64,000 bases of DNA, taken from Fen-1254 sp963769605 (lineage in GTDB: Bacteria; Bacteroidota; Ignavibacteria; UBA10030). The DNA is taken from positions 558,001-622,000 of the forward strand of contig CAVYML010000001.1 in assembly GCA_963769605.1 (NCBI GenBank). The letters run 5' to 3'. The position numbers and the translations under genes were made by a program. This document shows positions 34,549 through 43,616 of this stretch, one piece after another. The notes below the pieces were generated by a model that was not told the origin of the DNA, made no database searches, and was given only the letters and a program-made list of their open reading frames with translations. Each line of letters starts with the position of its first letter. Within the stretch, counting starts at the first letter, position 1.

Positions 34549-36303
34549 ATGACAGAAAGTCCGATAAAAGTTTTCCTTCTTTTAGTATTAGGAACTGCAT
34601 TTTCTACCTTCCTGTTTGTATACTATATGCCTCAACGAGCCGATACTCTCTATATGAACGGTCTATTTTATACGATGGACGATCGCAATACCGTCGCCGA
34701 GGCGATCGCTGTCAGTGGAGATCACATTGCCGGCGTAGGATCTCAGGAATATATCAAGAGAAAATTCAAAGCGAAGAATATTATCGATCTTCAGGGGAAA
34801 ACTGTGTTCCCGGGATTTATCGATGCTCATTGTCATCTATTAGGCCTGGGTCTTGCGCGAATGACCGTCGATTTAGATGAAGCAGTAAGCGAAGAGGAAG
34901 CCGCTGCCATAGTCGATCGGAAGGCCGGCGCAATTCCAGCCGGACAATGGATCCGCGGGAGAGGGTGGGATGAAAATTCATGGCCGAAAAAAAGTTTCCC
35001 GACACATGCATCTCTCGATATCGTGACTTCGGACAAACCTGTCTTTTTAATCCGTATCGACGGTCATGCATGCTGGGTGAACCAAAAAGCGCTTGCAATA
35101 GCAAATATCACGCCGGCGACAGCCGATCCGCCGGGAGGGAAGATTATTCGTGACAAAAAAGGGAACCCGAGCGGTGTGCTGGTCGATGCAGCGATGGACC
35201 TGGTGTATAAGTTTATCCCGGATCCATCGGATGATGAAATGCGGCAGGCTGTTCGCATTGCTGCACAGGAATGCAATTCTTACGGATTGACCGGTGTTCA
35301 GGAGATGGAACTTGATCTTCGGCAATTCAATTTATACAAAAAGCTTATCGATGAAAATATTTTTCCTCTTCGAGTCTATTCGTGCATCAATGGACCGGGA
35401 GAAACATGGGAATATTTTAAGCAAAACCGGATGCTTTTGAATTATAGGGATCACAGGCTTACTGTTCGCGGGTTTAAATTGTACGTCGACGGTGCGCTCG
35501 GTTCACACGGGGCTGCTCTTATCGATTCGTACTCTGATGATGCAGGAAATCGCGGTGTAACTTTGCTTTCTGCCGAAGAACTTAAACAACTTGTTCAAGA
35601 AGCAGTCGACCACGGTTATCAGGTTTGTACTCATGCGATCGGCGATCGCGCCAATCATCTGATTCTCGATGTTTATGAGAATATTATACTCCAGCATCGA
35701 CCTGCCGATCTCCGGCTTCGTGTCGAGCATGCACAGGTGCTGACAAAAGAAGACATTCCGCGGTTTAAGGAACTTGGCGTCCTGCCGAGCATGCAGCCGG
35801 TTCAATGCATTTCCGACATGTTCTGGGCCGAAGCGCGATTGGGCGCCAAACGAGTTCGCAACGCGTTTGCGTGGAGGTCGCTGCTTAATACAGGAGTGAT
35901 AATTCCCGGCGGATCCGATTTTCCAGTAGAAAGTCCCAATCCGCTTTATGGTATCTATGCCGCATGCACGCGGCAAGACATTCATGGTATTCCGCGTTCC
36001 GCACAGGATGTCCGAAATAATTTTCAACTTGCGCAGGAAGACCTTGCCGATACTACAGCCTTCGAGAACGGCTGGTACGGTTCGGAACGAATGACACGTG
36101 AGGAAGCGGTCAAGAGCTTCACACGCTGGGCTGCCTATGCTGCTTTTGAAGAGGATCTGAAAGGCGCTTTACGTTCGGGAATGCTGGCAGATTTTGTCGT
36201 GCTCTCAGACGACATTATGACTATTCCGGTTCAAGAAATCCCGAACGCGAAGGTTATCATGACAATTCTCGGCGGCAAAGTGGTGTATCAGAGCGGCTTG
36301 TGA
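34549..36303 (+). CDS. YtcJ-type amidohydrolase (amidohydrolase 3 family), membrane-anchored
   Basis: 584 residues. An N-terminal hydrophobic segment (VFLLLVLGTAFSTFLFVYYM) probably anchors or exports it. The amidohydrolase 3 fold follows: metal ligands in FIDAHCHLLGLG, GRGWDENSW, a carboxylated-Lys type region (VRGFKLYVDGALGSHGA), THAIGDRANHL, VEHAQ and the final GGSDFPVESPNPLYGIY. The family hydrolyses amide or amidine bonds of small molecules with one or two metal ions; its substrates are mostly unknown. It is not obviously part of an operon; a 103-bp repeat lies just upstream and a lone response-regulator gene 70 bases downstream. Confidence 0.9.
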   Translation: MTESPIKVFLLLVLGTAFSTFLFVYYMPQRADTLYMNGLFYTMDDRNTVAEAIAVSGDHIAGVGSQEYIKRKFKAKNIIDLQGKTVFPGFIDAHCHLLGLGLARMTVDLDEAVSEEEAAAIVDRKAGAIPAGQWIRGRGWDENSWPKKSFPTHASLDIVTSDKPVFLIRIDGHACWVNQKALAIANITPATADPPGGKIIRDKKGNPSGVLVDAAMDLVYKFIPDPSDDEMRQAVRIAAQECNSYGLTGVQEMELDLRQFNLYKKLIDENIFPLRVYSCINGPGETWEYFKQNRMLLNYRDHRLTVRGFKLYVDGALGSHGAALIDSYSDDAGNRGVTLLSAEELKQLVQEAVDHGYQVCTHAIGDRANHLILDVYENIILQHRPADLRLRVEHAQVLTKEDIPRFKELGVLPSMQPVQCISDMFWAEARLGAKRVRNAFAWRSLLNTGVIIPGGSDFPVESPNPLYGIYAACTRQDIHGIPRSAQDVRNNFQLAQEDLADTTAFENGWYGSERMTREEAVKSFTRWAAYAAFEEDLKGALRSGMLADFVVLSDDIMTIPVQEIPNAKVIMTILGGKVVYQSGL

Positions 36304-36372
36304 ATTGTTTCTGTTGTTTTTACACTGAAAAGTTTGTAGAATTGAAAAGAAATTGTAAGGAACTCCGGAAAC

Positions 36373-36780
36373 ATGCCCTATAGAGTTTTGGTCGCAGACG
36401 ATGATGAAGGACAGAGGAAATCGCACGGATTTGCACTCGAAGTAGCAACGGCAATTCTGGAAGATGAAATTGCAATCGTAGAAACCGCGACAAGCGGAGA
36501 GACATGGGAAAAAATTAAAAGTGAACAGTTTCAACTGATCATTCTGGATAACGATTTCAAGGACATGCATCTCAAAGGACATCTTCCCGGAATAGCCTTG
36601 CTTCAGCTTGCTAAAAAGGAGGGAGTGAATAGAAACACACCGACATTTTTCTGCAGTGCTGATGCTTATGATACTTTGAAAACAATGGTGGAAAAGCACG
36701 GCGGAATTTATCTACCGAAGGTCGGATACGACATCGAAAAAGTAGCACAACTCTTTGCCGCCCAGTTGAAGAAAAAATGA
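36373..36780 (+). CDS. Stand-alone response regulator receiver domain (CheY-like)
   Basis: 135 residues. The acidic pocket is in VLVADDDEG (residues about 5-13), the phospho-acceptor Asp is in LIILDNDFKD, and the conserved Lys is in YLPKVG. No output domain follows. The insertion around DMHLKGHLPGIALLQLAKKEG is typical of receivers. It could serve as a phosphotransfer or scaffolding regulator; no histidine kinase is near. AAGGAA precedes the ATG. A Rho-independent terminator follows at 36806, so it is probably a single-gene unit. Confidence 0.88.
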   Translation: MPYRVLVADDDEGQRKSHGFALEVATAILEDEIAIVETATSGETWEKIKSEQFQLIILDNDFKDMHLKGHLPGIALLQLAKKEGVNRNTPTFFCSADAYDTLKTMVEKHGGIYLPKVGYDIEKVAQLFAAQLKKK

Positions 36781-36805
36781 ACGAACCATCATAGAGCTTG
36801 AAACG

Positions 36806-36830
36806 AAGGTCACGTATGTGACCTTTTTCT
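36806..36830 (+). terminator. Rho-independent terminator after the receiver gene
   Basis: AAGGTCAC (36806-36813), loop GTAT, GTGACCTT (36818-36825) and then TTTCTTT. Perfect 8-bp stem 25 bases after the stop of the receiver gene. Confidence 0.8.
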
Positions 36831-36888
36831 TTACCCTTCTCACTGTGCACCTTCTGTATAACACAGTCGTTGTATAGTTAAATATAAA

Positions 36889-38136
36889 ATGGAATTTGTT
36901 TCAGAAATTGACAGGCATAATTTTAAGCAACATCTGATTGAAGGAACGTTGTACATCAGCACGGCATCGTTCCTTTCGCCGCAGACAATGTTTCCTGTTC
37001 TTGTCAAACGTTTGGGCGGCGGCGATTTGGCGCTCGGTTCGATTCCAGTCATCGTCTATCTTGCGTATTTTATTCCCCAGCTTTTCAGCGCGAATTATTT
37101 TGCAAAAGCACGCTACCGCAAACCGTTCGTTTTGAGAGGCGGCTTGGTTCAACGTATGCATATTTTCATGCTCGCCCTGACGATCGGTTTTTTAGGCGTT
37201 GCACATCCTTCTCTTGCACTCGCGTTTGTTTTTTGTCTCTATGCCATGAGCCAGGTGTTGTCCGGATCGGTTTCTCCTCTCTGGACGGAATTTATTGCGA
37301 AAACAAATTCACCGGCGAATTTCGGAAAATTGCTCGGATTGAGAAACTCGCTTGGCGCAGCAATAGGGATCATCAACGGGTTTATTCTGACTCTTCTGCT
37401 CGGTTCTCTTTCTTTTCCGTGGAGTTATGTATGTGTCTTCCTTCTTGCATTCCTTTTGCAAATGGGTTCTCTGACTGCACAGCGTTCGATTAGCGAGGGA
37501 AAAGAATCCGTAACGATGCATCCGGTACCTGTTAGTGAATTGATAAAAAAAACGGTGAAAATTGTCCGGAATAATTCTACTTTCCGAATGTTCTTGTGTT
37601 CTTCTGCATTTTTGACATTAAGTTTCACTTCCTTCGCGTTTTTTACTGTTTCAGCGATGCAAAAATACTCTTTAAATGATTCTTTTGTAGGCGTTTTTAC
37701 TGTCATTACCGTTTTTGGGCAGATCATGAGCGGCGCTGTACTTGGATGGCTTTCCGACAGCAAGGGGAGCCGAATATCTTTGATGGTTTCCGGCGGGTCG
37801 CTGGTTCTTGCGACCGTCCTTTTTCTCTGGAACCCTTCTTTTATATTTATCTGTTTTGCTTTCTTCCTGATGGGCGTGAATCTGGGACCGGAAACCATGC
37901 TTCGATATAATTATGCAGTCGACAGTGCCCCTCTTGATGAACGGGCGCTTTATATAGGAATCATGAACGCCTGGCTCGCTCCGTTTTATCTCATGAATAT
38001 TGCCGCCGGGTGGTTAAGCACATTTTACGGCTATCAGGCCGTTTTTGCAGCTTCCCTTTTCTCCGGATGCATCGGTCTTTTCTTGCTCTGGAACACAAAG
38101 GATCCCCGCTTGAGGCAGCTGTCGCTGCAAAGATAG
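36889..38136 (+). CDS. Major facilitator superfamily transporter
   Basis: 415 residues with about 12 hydrophobic segments in two halves (residues 10-195 and 225-410). Between them lies a basic cytoplasmic loop (RSISEGKESVTMHPVPVSELIKK, given here only as its position near 195-220). A motif-A-like GWLSDSKGSR occurs after the eighth segment. Substrate unknown. The start ATG at 36889 has no obvious ribosome binding site and follows an AT-rich stretch. A weak GC hairpin (38141-38157) follows the stop. Confidence 0.82.
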   Translation: MEFVSEIDRHNFKQHLIEGTLYISTASFLSPQTMFPVLVKRLGGGDLALGSIPVIVYLAYFIPQLFSANYFAKARYRKPFVLRGGLVQRMHIFMLALTIGFLGVAHPSLALAFVFCLYAMSQVLSGSVSPLWTEFIAKTNSPANFGKLLGLRNSLGAAIGIINGFILTLLLGSLSFPWSYVCVFLLAFLLQMGSLTAQRSISEGKESVTMHPVPVSELIKKTVKIVRNNSTFRMFLCSSAFLTLSFTSFAFFTVSAMQKYSLNDSFVGVFTVITVFGQIMSGAVLGWLSDSKGSRISLMVSGGSLVLATVLFLWNPSFIFICFAFFLMGVNLGPETMLRYNYAVDSAPLDERALYIGIMNAWLAPFYLMNIAAGWLSTFYGYQAVFAASLFSGCIGLFLLWNTKDPRLRQLSLQR

Positions 38137-38212
38137 GCTGGCCGGCAGCCTTCCGGCTTTCAGACGAGATTGGCTGCGCATGAGGGCAGCAGTATTTTGA
38201 AAAAAATGACGC

Positions 38213-38241
38213 TTGCGATTTCCTTGAAATAATTTTACATT
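38213..38241 (+). promoter_or_regulatory. Possible sigma-70-type promoter
   Basis: TTGCGA (38213-38218), 17-base spacer, TACATT (38236-38241), 50 bases before the GTG start at 38292. Both boxes match four of six consensus bases. Confidence 0.4.
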
Positions 38242-38291
38242 CTCCAGAGGGATAAATTATTCAATCAAAAAAAAACGAGGAGGAATATTCC

Positions 38292-38819
38292 GTGTACGAA
38301 AGAAGTCTTAACGAAGCAGAAATATTTATTCGAGCGCAAAAGGATCCTGTGCTGCCGGTGCGGAAAGTATGGGAAGACGTTGCGCGGCTTGCAAAAGCCG
38401 AACAATTCGAAATTGCATCTTTGCCCGATTTTACGGCGCTGCTCGATGCGGATAAACGTTTTCAAATCATACCCGCCCACAATGAAAACGAAATATCGGA
38501 AGTGGATCTGGCTGAAGGAGATTTGGAAGGAGAGGAAATGGAGCATCTCGGCTTCTTCCCTGAAGATCGTGTCCGGCTCAGAGCGATTCCCGTGGTGCCC
38601 GAAGTAGAAGCAGCACTTCCGGAGGAAGAGGAGGACGTCGCAAGCATACGTCATCGTTCTTTTATAAGTCAGGCCGAGAAGAAGAAAATCGAGGTAAAGA
38701 AAAAAGGAACAAAAGTCCTGCGGAAGAAAATTGCAAATAAGAAAAAAAGCATTAAGAAAAGGAAATCCCTTCCGAAGAAAAAAACAAATGTCCGGAAAAC
38801 CAAGAAAAGGAAGAAATAG
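38292..38819 (+). CDS. Hypothetical protein: winged-helix-like head, acidic linker, Lys-rich tail
   Basis: 175 residues from a GTG start; AGGAGGAA lies about 7 bases upstream. The first 60 residues (AEIFIRAQKDPVLPVRKVWEDVARL, given as position 9-33, then DFTALLDADKRFQI) look like a small helical/winged-helix domain of the HARE-HTH or RpoE-delta sort. An acidic stretch (about 65-120, EVDLAEGDLEGEEMEHLG and PEEEEDVA) follows, and the last 45 residues are almost all Lys/Arg with a few Thr/Ser, like eukaryotic H1 tails and bacterial AlgP/HU-tail proteins. A DNA- or RNA-polymerase-associated nucleoid protein is a reasonable inference, not a recognised family. It ends 9 bases before prmC and may be co-transcribed. 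Confidence 0.65.
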   Translation: MYERSLNEAEIFIRAQKDPVLPVRKVWEDVARLAKAEQFEIASLPDFTALLDADKRFQIIPAHNENEISEVDLAEGDLEGEEMEHLGFFPEDRVRLRAIPVVPEVEAALPEEEEDVASIRHRSFISQAEKKKIEVKKKGTKVLRKKIANKKKSIKKRKSLPKKKTNVRKTKKRKK

Positions 38820-38828
38820 CCGCGTCCC

Positions 38829-39752
38829 ATGATCGAGGGAAAAAAAAGGACATGGACAATAAGGGAATTAATGCAATCGGCGATACGCTACCTCACGGAA
38901 AAAGGTTTCGATGAGGCGCGGTTAAACGCAGAGTTGCTTCTTTCTCATGCGCTGCGATTGCAGCGCATTCAAATCTATACGAATTTCGACAAACCGCTTG
39001 ACGCTGAGGAAGTTTCTGTATTTAGATCGTTCTTCGAGAGGCGCCTGCAGCATGAGCCGTTGCAATATATTGTCGGTTCGACAAATTTCATGGGACTGCA
39101 ATTTACAGTAAGACCGGGCGTGCTTATTCCACGACCCGAGACCGAGACATTAATTGAACAATTTGTTTTCGAATGCAAAAATTACCCGCAGGAGGATCCG
39201 ATTGAAATTTTAGAGATCGGAACCGGATGCGGGAATATTGCAGTTTCCATCGCAAAATATATCAAGAATGCATATATCACAACAATCGATATCAGCGAAA
39301 CCGCTCTGGAACTTGCATGGGAAAATGCACGGTTTCATCATGTAGAGGATCGAATCGATTTTGTTCACACAGATATTCTTCGATCAATTGATATTATAAA
39401 GACAAAAAAATATGGTTTTCTCGTGAGCAATCCCCCTTATGTGGCGGAAGTTGAATGGAAAACACTCCAGCCGGAGATATTCAGGTTTGAACCCCATGAC
39501 GCAGTAACGGATCACGCCGACGGACTGACGTTTTATAAACGAATCGCAGAAATATCTTCGGATCTTTTAACAGACGAGGGTATCGTTATGGTAGAGGTCG
39601 GCTGCGGCCAGGCCGAACGTGTTAAAAATATTTTAAATCAATCGGCGTTTCGAGAAATCTCGATTATTAAAGATTTGCAAAGTGTTCCGCGAGTTCTTTG
39701 CGGGTATCGAAAAGCTGCCCAACTGCCGGGCGTATTCTTCTCGATCAATTGA
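38829..39752 (+). CDS. prmC: Peptide chain release factor N5-glutamine methyltransferase
   Basis: 307 residues. The N-terminal helical domain is followed by the SAM-binding loop LEIGTGCGNIAVSIA (near residue 125) and the catalytic NPPY motif in LVSNPPYVAEVEW. PrmC (HemK) methylates the Gln of the GGQ motif in release factors RF1 and RF2. Length and motif spacing are normal. The next gene (dtd) begins 5 bases after the stop. The C-terminal residues end close to the start of dtd, with which it is surely co-transcribed. Confidence 0.93.
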   Translation: MIEGKKRTWTIRELMQSAIRYLTEKGFDEARLNAELLLSHALRLQRIQIYTNFDKPLDAEEVSVFRSFFERRLQHEPLQYIVGSTNFMGLQFTVRPGVLIPRPETETLIEQFVFECKNYPQEDPIEILEIGTGCGNIAVSIAKYIKNAYITTIDISETALELAWENARFHHVEDRIDFVHTDILRSIDIIKTKKYGFLVSNPPYVAEVEWKTLQPEIFRFEPHDAVTDHADGLTFYKRIAEISSDLLTDEGIVMVEVGCGQAERVKNILNQSAFREISIIKDLQSVPRVLCGYRKAAQLPGVFFSIN

Positions 39753-39757
39753 TACGT

Positions 39758-40219
39758 ATGCGAGCGCTTCTGCAAAGAGTAAAAGAATGTAGTGTAGAAA
39801 TCGGCGGCAAAGCCTACAGCACTATTCCGGAGGGGCTCCTGATATTCCTCGGCGTTGGAAAGGATGATGTTGAAACCGAGGCTGATTCTTTGGCAGAACG
39901 TTGCAGCTCTTTGAGAATATTCAATGATGATGCGGGGAAAATGAATCTATCGATTATAGAAAACCTGGGATCAGTTATGATTGTTTCTCAGTTTACATTA
40001 TATGCAGATACGAGAAAGGGCAATCGCCCGGGATATTCGGATGCCGCTCCTTCTCAAATTGCAGAAAAATGTTACGACCGGTTTTGTGAGAAAATGCGGT
40101 TTCTCATGGGAACGGAACGTGTGACAACGGGAAAATTCGGGGCGATGATGGATGTAAAGCTTGTCAATGACGGTCCCGTAACCGTCATGCTAGAAAGCAA
40201 AGAACGTAAAAACGTCTGA
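39758..40219 (+). CDS. dtd: D-aminoacyl-tRNA deacylase
   Basis: 153 residues from ATG 39758, which gives the family start MRALLQRVKECSVEI; an open frame extends upstream to 39698 but overlaps prmC. Signature motifs are MIVSQFTLYAD (the SQxTL active-site motif) and a GxP motif near the end (NDGPVTVMLES). It removes D-amino acids and glycine from mischarged tRNAs in the cytoplasm. It lies 5 bases after prmC. Confidence 0.95.
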   Translation: MRALLQRVKECSVEIGGKAYSTIPEGLLIFLGVGKDDVETEADSLAERCSSLRIFNDDAGKMNLSIIENLGSVMIVSQFTLYADTRKGNRPGYSDAAPSQIAEKCYDRFCEKMRFLMGTERVTTGKFGAMMDVKLVNDGPVTVMLESKERKNV

Positions 40220-40275
40220 AAGAAACAAACTGTCTGTGGAAGGGGAACAAGACGAAACCTCCCCAACATATCGTT

Positions 40276-41169
40276 ATGCTTTTCGTCGACGGGGTCGGTT
40301 TCGGAAAAAAAGATCCTGCAGTCAACCCGTTTTTTTGTGCTCGTCTTCCTCAGATCCAGAGACTGTGCGGCGGTGAAATATTCCATAAAAGACATAGGCG
40401 ATTTTCATCGAAGGATGCGACGCTTATTCCGGTTGATGCAGCGCTCGGAATGCCGGGACTTCCGCAAAGCGGAACCGGGCAAACCGCTATTTTTACCGGT
40501 TCCAATGGTGCAAAAATATTCGGACGGCATTTCGGTCCCTACCCGCCTTCTGTGCTCAGGCCGATTATTCAGTCGAAAAATATTTTTAAAAGAGTCAAGG
40601 AATTGGGCAAAAGTGCCGTTTATGCGAATGCGTTTCCCAAAGAATTTTTTCAGTATGTTTCATCCGGCACCCGAAGGCTGACGGTATCCACCTTGTCGTG
40701 CATCATGAGCGGCATACCGCTGCTGACGGTTCAAGATCTGACGGACAATAATGGAATCTCTCCGGATTTTCTCCGCGCACACTGGCCGGAATTGGGACAT
40801 CCGGAAATTCGTCCAATTACAGCTTTTGAAGCCGGAGGTCATTATTATCGGATATCGATGTGCCATACGCTCACTGTTTTTGAGTACTGGCTCACCGACC
40901 ATGCGGGACATAGTCAGAGCATGCAATTTGCTGTCGAAGTCCTAGAGCAGCTCGATGAATTTCTTGCTGGATATTTCAAGGGATTCGATGAATCTCAATC
41001 ACTTTTTCTGATGATCAGCGATCATGGAAATATAGAAGACCTTTCGGTAAAAAGTCATACGAGAAATAAAGTGCCTTGCATAATTGCCGGCAGGGAAAAG
41101 GAGACTGTCGCCCGTCAAATAAGGGATTTGACCGATATAACACCAGCACTGATACAACTACTATCATAG
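40276..41169 (+). CDS. Alkaline-phosphatase-superfamily metalloenzyme, function unknown
   Basis: 297 residues. FVDGVGFG at the start, QSGTGQTAIFTG near residue 70 (candidate Thr/Ser nucleophile region), LTDHAGHS near residue 210 and MISDHGNIED near 245 carry the Asp/His metal ligands of the superfamily that includes phosphoglycerate mutase (iPGM) and phosphopentomutase. It is shorter than iPGM and lacks its inserted domain. The in-frame sequence upstream of the ATG (PPQHIV) looks like the missing start of the first beta strand, so the true start may be a non-ATG codon some 40 bases earlier. It sits between dtd and comEC on the same strand. Confidence 0.75.
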   Translation: MLFVDGVGFGKKDPAVNPFFCARLPQIQRLCGGEIFHKRHRRFSSKDATLIPVDAALGMPGLPQSGTGQTAIFTGSNGAKIFGRHFGPYPPSVLRPIIQSKNIFKRVKELGKSAVYANAFPKEFFQYVSSGTRRLTVSTLSCIMSGIPLLTVQDLTDNNGISPDFLRAHWPELGHPEIRPITAFEAGGHYYRISMCHTLTVFEYWLTDHAGHSQSMQFAVEVLEQLDEFLAGYFKGFDESQSLFLMISDHGNIEDLSVKSHTRNKVPCIIAGREKETVARQIRDLTDITPALIQLLS

Positions 41170-41181
41170 CATAACACTATC

Positions 41182-43566
41182 ATGTTTAATCAACGACCGG
41201 CACTTCGGCTTGTGCTGTTGTTCGCTGCAGGGATTGCACTTTCATCCGAAATATTCCTGCCATTTCCCGCCGCGTATTGCTTATGCGTACTTGTGGTTGG
41301 CGGAGCATTGCTTTGCCGATGGAAATTTCCGGATTCGGCCGTTTTATTCATGCTTCTCCAGAGTGCGGTTGTTCTTTTGGGTTTTGCATTGCATACAGTT
41401 CAAGCAGATCAAACCGTGTGTATTCGGCTCGATCCGAAATATGTCGACGAGAGAATTTTTCTCTACGGGGTGGTTGTTTCCGAATCCGCCGGTAAGAATG
41501 AACAGGTGCAATATATATTTACCGCTGACAGCCTGATGCGAAACGGAATGATGGAGTATGAGAAAAGAAACATCATTATTGTTCTACGATTGCGGGAGGA
41601 AAAAGAATGGGGCAGACTCTGCACATTGGGAAACTATATTTGCGTGCAGGCAGCAATCGATCAATTTCCATCTGCGCGCAATCCGAGAGAGTTCGATTAT
41701 GGAGCATATCTTGAATTAAACGACATTCACGGTGTAGTCGATATTCTCAATATATTGCCGGTTCCAAAACCCGTGCATTACACTCTCTCCTCGTTCGTAT
41801 ATTCTGCCCAGCGGTATTTTTACACAACACTTGATCGTTTGCATGAAAAACGTTATTCGAGTTTCCTCAAAGGAATCGTGCTCGGATACAGAGCAGATCT
41901 CGCCGAAGATGTTAAACAGTCATTTATAGATACCGGAACGATACATATATTGGCCGTTTCGGGCGAAAATGTCGCATTTGTCGCACTTGTACTCTACTCA
42001 ATTTTTGAATTACTCAGGTTTCATCGGATTGTCGCTGCCTTTTCAAGTATTGCCGGTTTGGTACTTTATATGCTTGTCACAGGTTCTACTGCATCTGTTG
42101 TACGTGCAACGATTATGGCGGCCGTAGTTTTGCTCGGGTCATGCTTCGAACGGAAATCGGATATGGTCAATTCCATAAGTGCCGCCGCACTTTTACTTCT
42201 CTTATGGAATACAGAGACGCTCTACGATGTCGGCTTCCAGCTTTCCTTTGCTGCAGTCGGTTCGATCATCTATTTTTATCCGAAGCTCATCGATGCCGGA
42301 CAGAAAATCCTGAAAAAAATCAAACACTTTCCCTTTGCAGAAGAATTTGTCAAACTATTTGCAGTATCGCTGGCTGCTCAAATCGGTACACTTCCTTTTA
42401 CTGCATATTATTTCGGAAAAATTTCTTTCGTTTCGTGCATTGCAAATATTATTGTTGTTCCGCTCAGCGGGTTGAATACTATTTTGGGCTTTATTGAAAT
42501 ATTGACGGCGCCTTTGAGCATGGCTCTGGCTTCGTATTATTCGGCAGTGAATGATTGTTTCCTTTGGTTTGTTCTCTGGTTTGTCGGTGCGGCGGCGAAA
42601 ATGCCTTTCGCTTTTTATAGCGTATCGTCGCTAGGCGTTCCAGCGATTGTCATTTATTATTGCTCCGTTGTCGGTATCTTCATCGTGCGCAAGAATAAAT
42701 TAAAATACGCAGTTATCGGTATACTGATTGCCGCGAACGGTTATATTTTCAGCGAAATTATACGGGAACAAGCTTCGCGGGTACGGATATGTGCCTTCGA
42801 CGTGGGACAGGGTGATGCTTTTTTAGTGGAATTTCCGGGTCATCGCAGCTTGCTTATCGATTCCGGGCCTTCCAACAGGTTCGTCGACGCGGGGGAGCGC
42901 TATATTACGCCTTACCTTAAACGAGAAGGGATATCTTCATTGAGGTACGCGGTATTGACCCATCCGCATGCGGATCATTACGGAGGAATTCGCAGGGTTG
43001 CACAAAATGTCCATATCGATACCGTCATTGTTCCCTTTCTCTTAGCCTATCCGGTTCAATTTCAATCTCTGATTGATTCGTTGAAATGCATGGGAATATG
43101 CATTAGGAAGGTATGCTCAGGCGATCAATTGTATATTGGAAATGAGGAACGGATCTACGTGCTGAATCCTTCCGTTCACAATATCCGGAATCGAAATATG
43201 AACGATTGTTCCATTGTCATGAAAATATATTTTGGAACCACATCGTTTCTTTTTACCGGCGATGCAGGAGAAGAAATTGAGCAAACGCTGGGAAGAAAGT
43301 ATAACACTCTTCTTCAAAGTGATGTTTTAAAAGTAGGCCATCATGGCGGAGATATGAGTACCGGCCCGGAATTTCTGAAGAAAGTCGATCCATCGATGGC
43401 CTTGATTTCCGTTGGCCGAAAGAATATGTTCGGGCATCCATCAGGTACGGTCATTAAGGAATTGAAGAAAAAAGGTATTGCGGTGTTCCGGACAGATATG
43501 GATCATGCGACAATCATAGAAAGCAACGGCAGGATTTGCAGGGCAGTGCCATGGCGTAATCGATGA
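41182..43566 (+). CDS. comEC: ComEC/Rec2 family DNA-uptake channel
   Basis: 794 residues. N-terminal membrane segments and an OB-like DUF4131 region (about 20-190) are followed by the Competence domain with about eight helices (215-505; KGIVLGYRADL, ILAVSGENVAFVALVLYS, TGSTASVVRATIMA). A C-terminal metallo-beta-lactamase domain (530-790) has VGQGDAFLVEFPG, THPHADHYGG and KVGHHGGD. It should form the inner-membrane channel for single-stranded DNA in natural transformation. All regions are present, so it is probably functional. It starts 12 bases after the phosphatase-superfamily gene. Confidence 0.93.
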   Translation: MFNQRPALRLVLLFAAGIALSSEIFLPFPAAYCLCVLVVGGALLCRWKFPDSAVLFMLLQSAVVLLGFALHTVQADQTVCIRLDPKYVDERIFLYGVVVSESAGKNEQVQYIFTADSLMRNGMMEYEKRNIIIVLRLREEKEWGRLCTLGNYICVQAAIDQFPSARNPREFDYGAYLELNDIHGVVDILNILPVPKPVHYTLSSFVYSAQRYFYTTLDRLHEKRYSSFLKGIVLGYRADLAEDVKQSFIDTGTIHILAVSGENVAFVALVLYSIFELLRFHRIVAAFSSIAGLVLYMLVTGSTASVVRATIMAAVVLLGSCFERKSDMVNSISAAALLLLLWNTETLYDVGFQLSFAAVGSIIYFYPKLIDAGQKILKKIKHFPFAEEFVKLFAVSLAAQIGTLPFTAYYFGKISFVSCIANIIVVPLSGLNTILGFIEILTAPLSMALASYYSAVNDCFLWFVLWFVGAAAKMPFAFYSVSSLGVPAIVIYYCSVVGIFIVRKNKLKYAVIGILIAANGYIFSEIIREQASRVRICAFDVGQGDAFLVEFPGHRSLLIDSGPSNRFVDAGERYITPYLKREGISSLRYAVLTHPHADHYGGIRRVAQNVHIDTVIVPFLLAYPVQFQSLIDSLKCMGICIRKVCSGDQLYIGNEERIYVLNPSVHNIRNRNMNDCSIVMKIYFGTTSFLFTGDAGEEIEQTLGRKYNTLLQSDVLKVGHHGGDMSTGPEFLKKVDPSMALISVGRKNMFGHPSGTVIKELKKKGIAVFRTDMDHATIIESNGRICRAVPWRNR

Positions 43567-43616
43567 ATCGGAACCTCCTTGTCGAAAGATCTGTTCAAAT
43601 ACCAAAAGGAGCGTTT

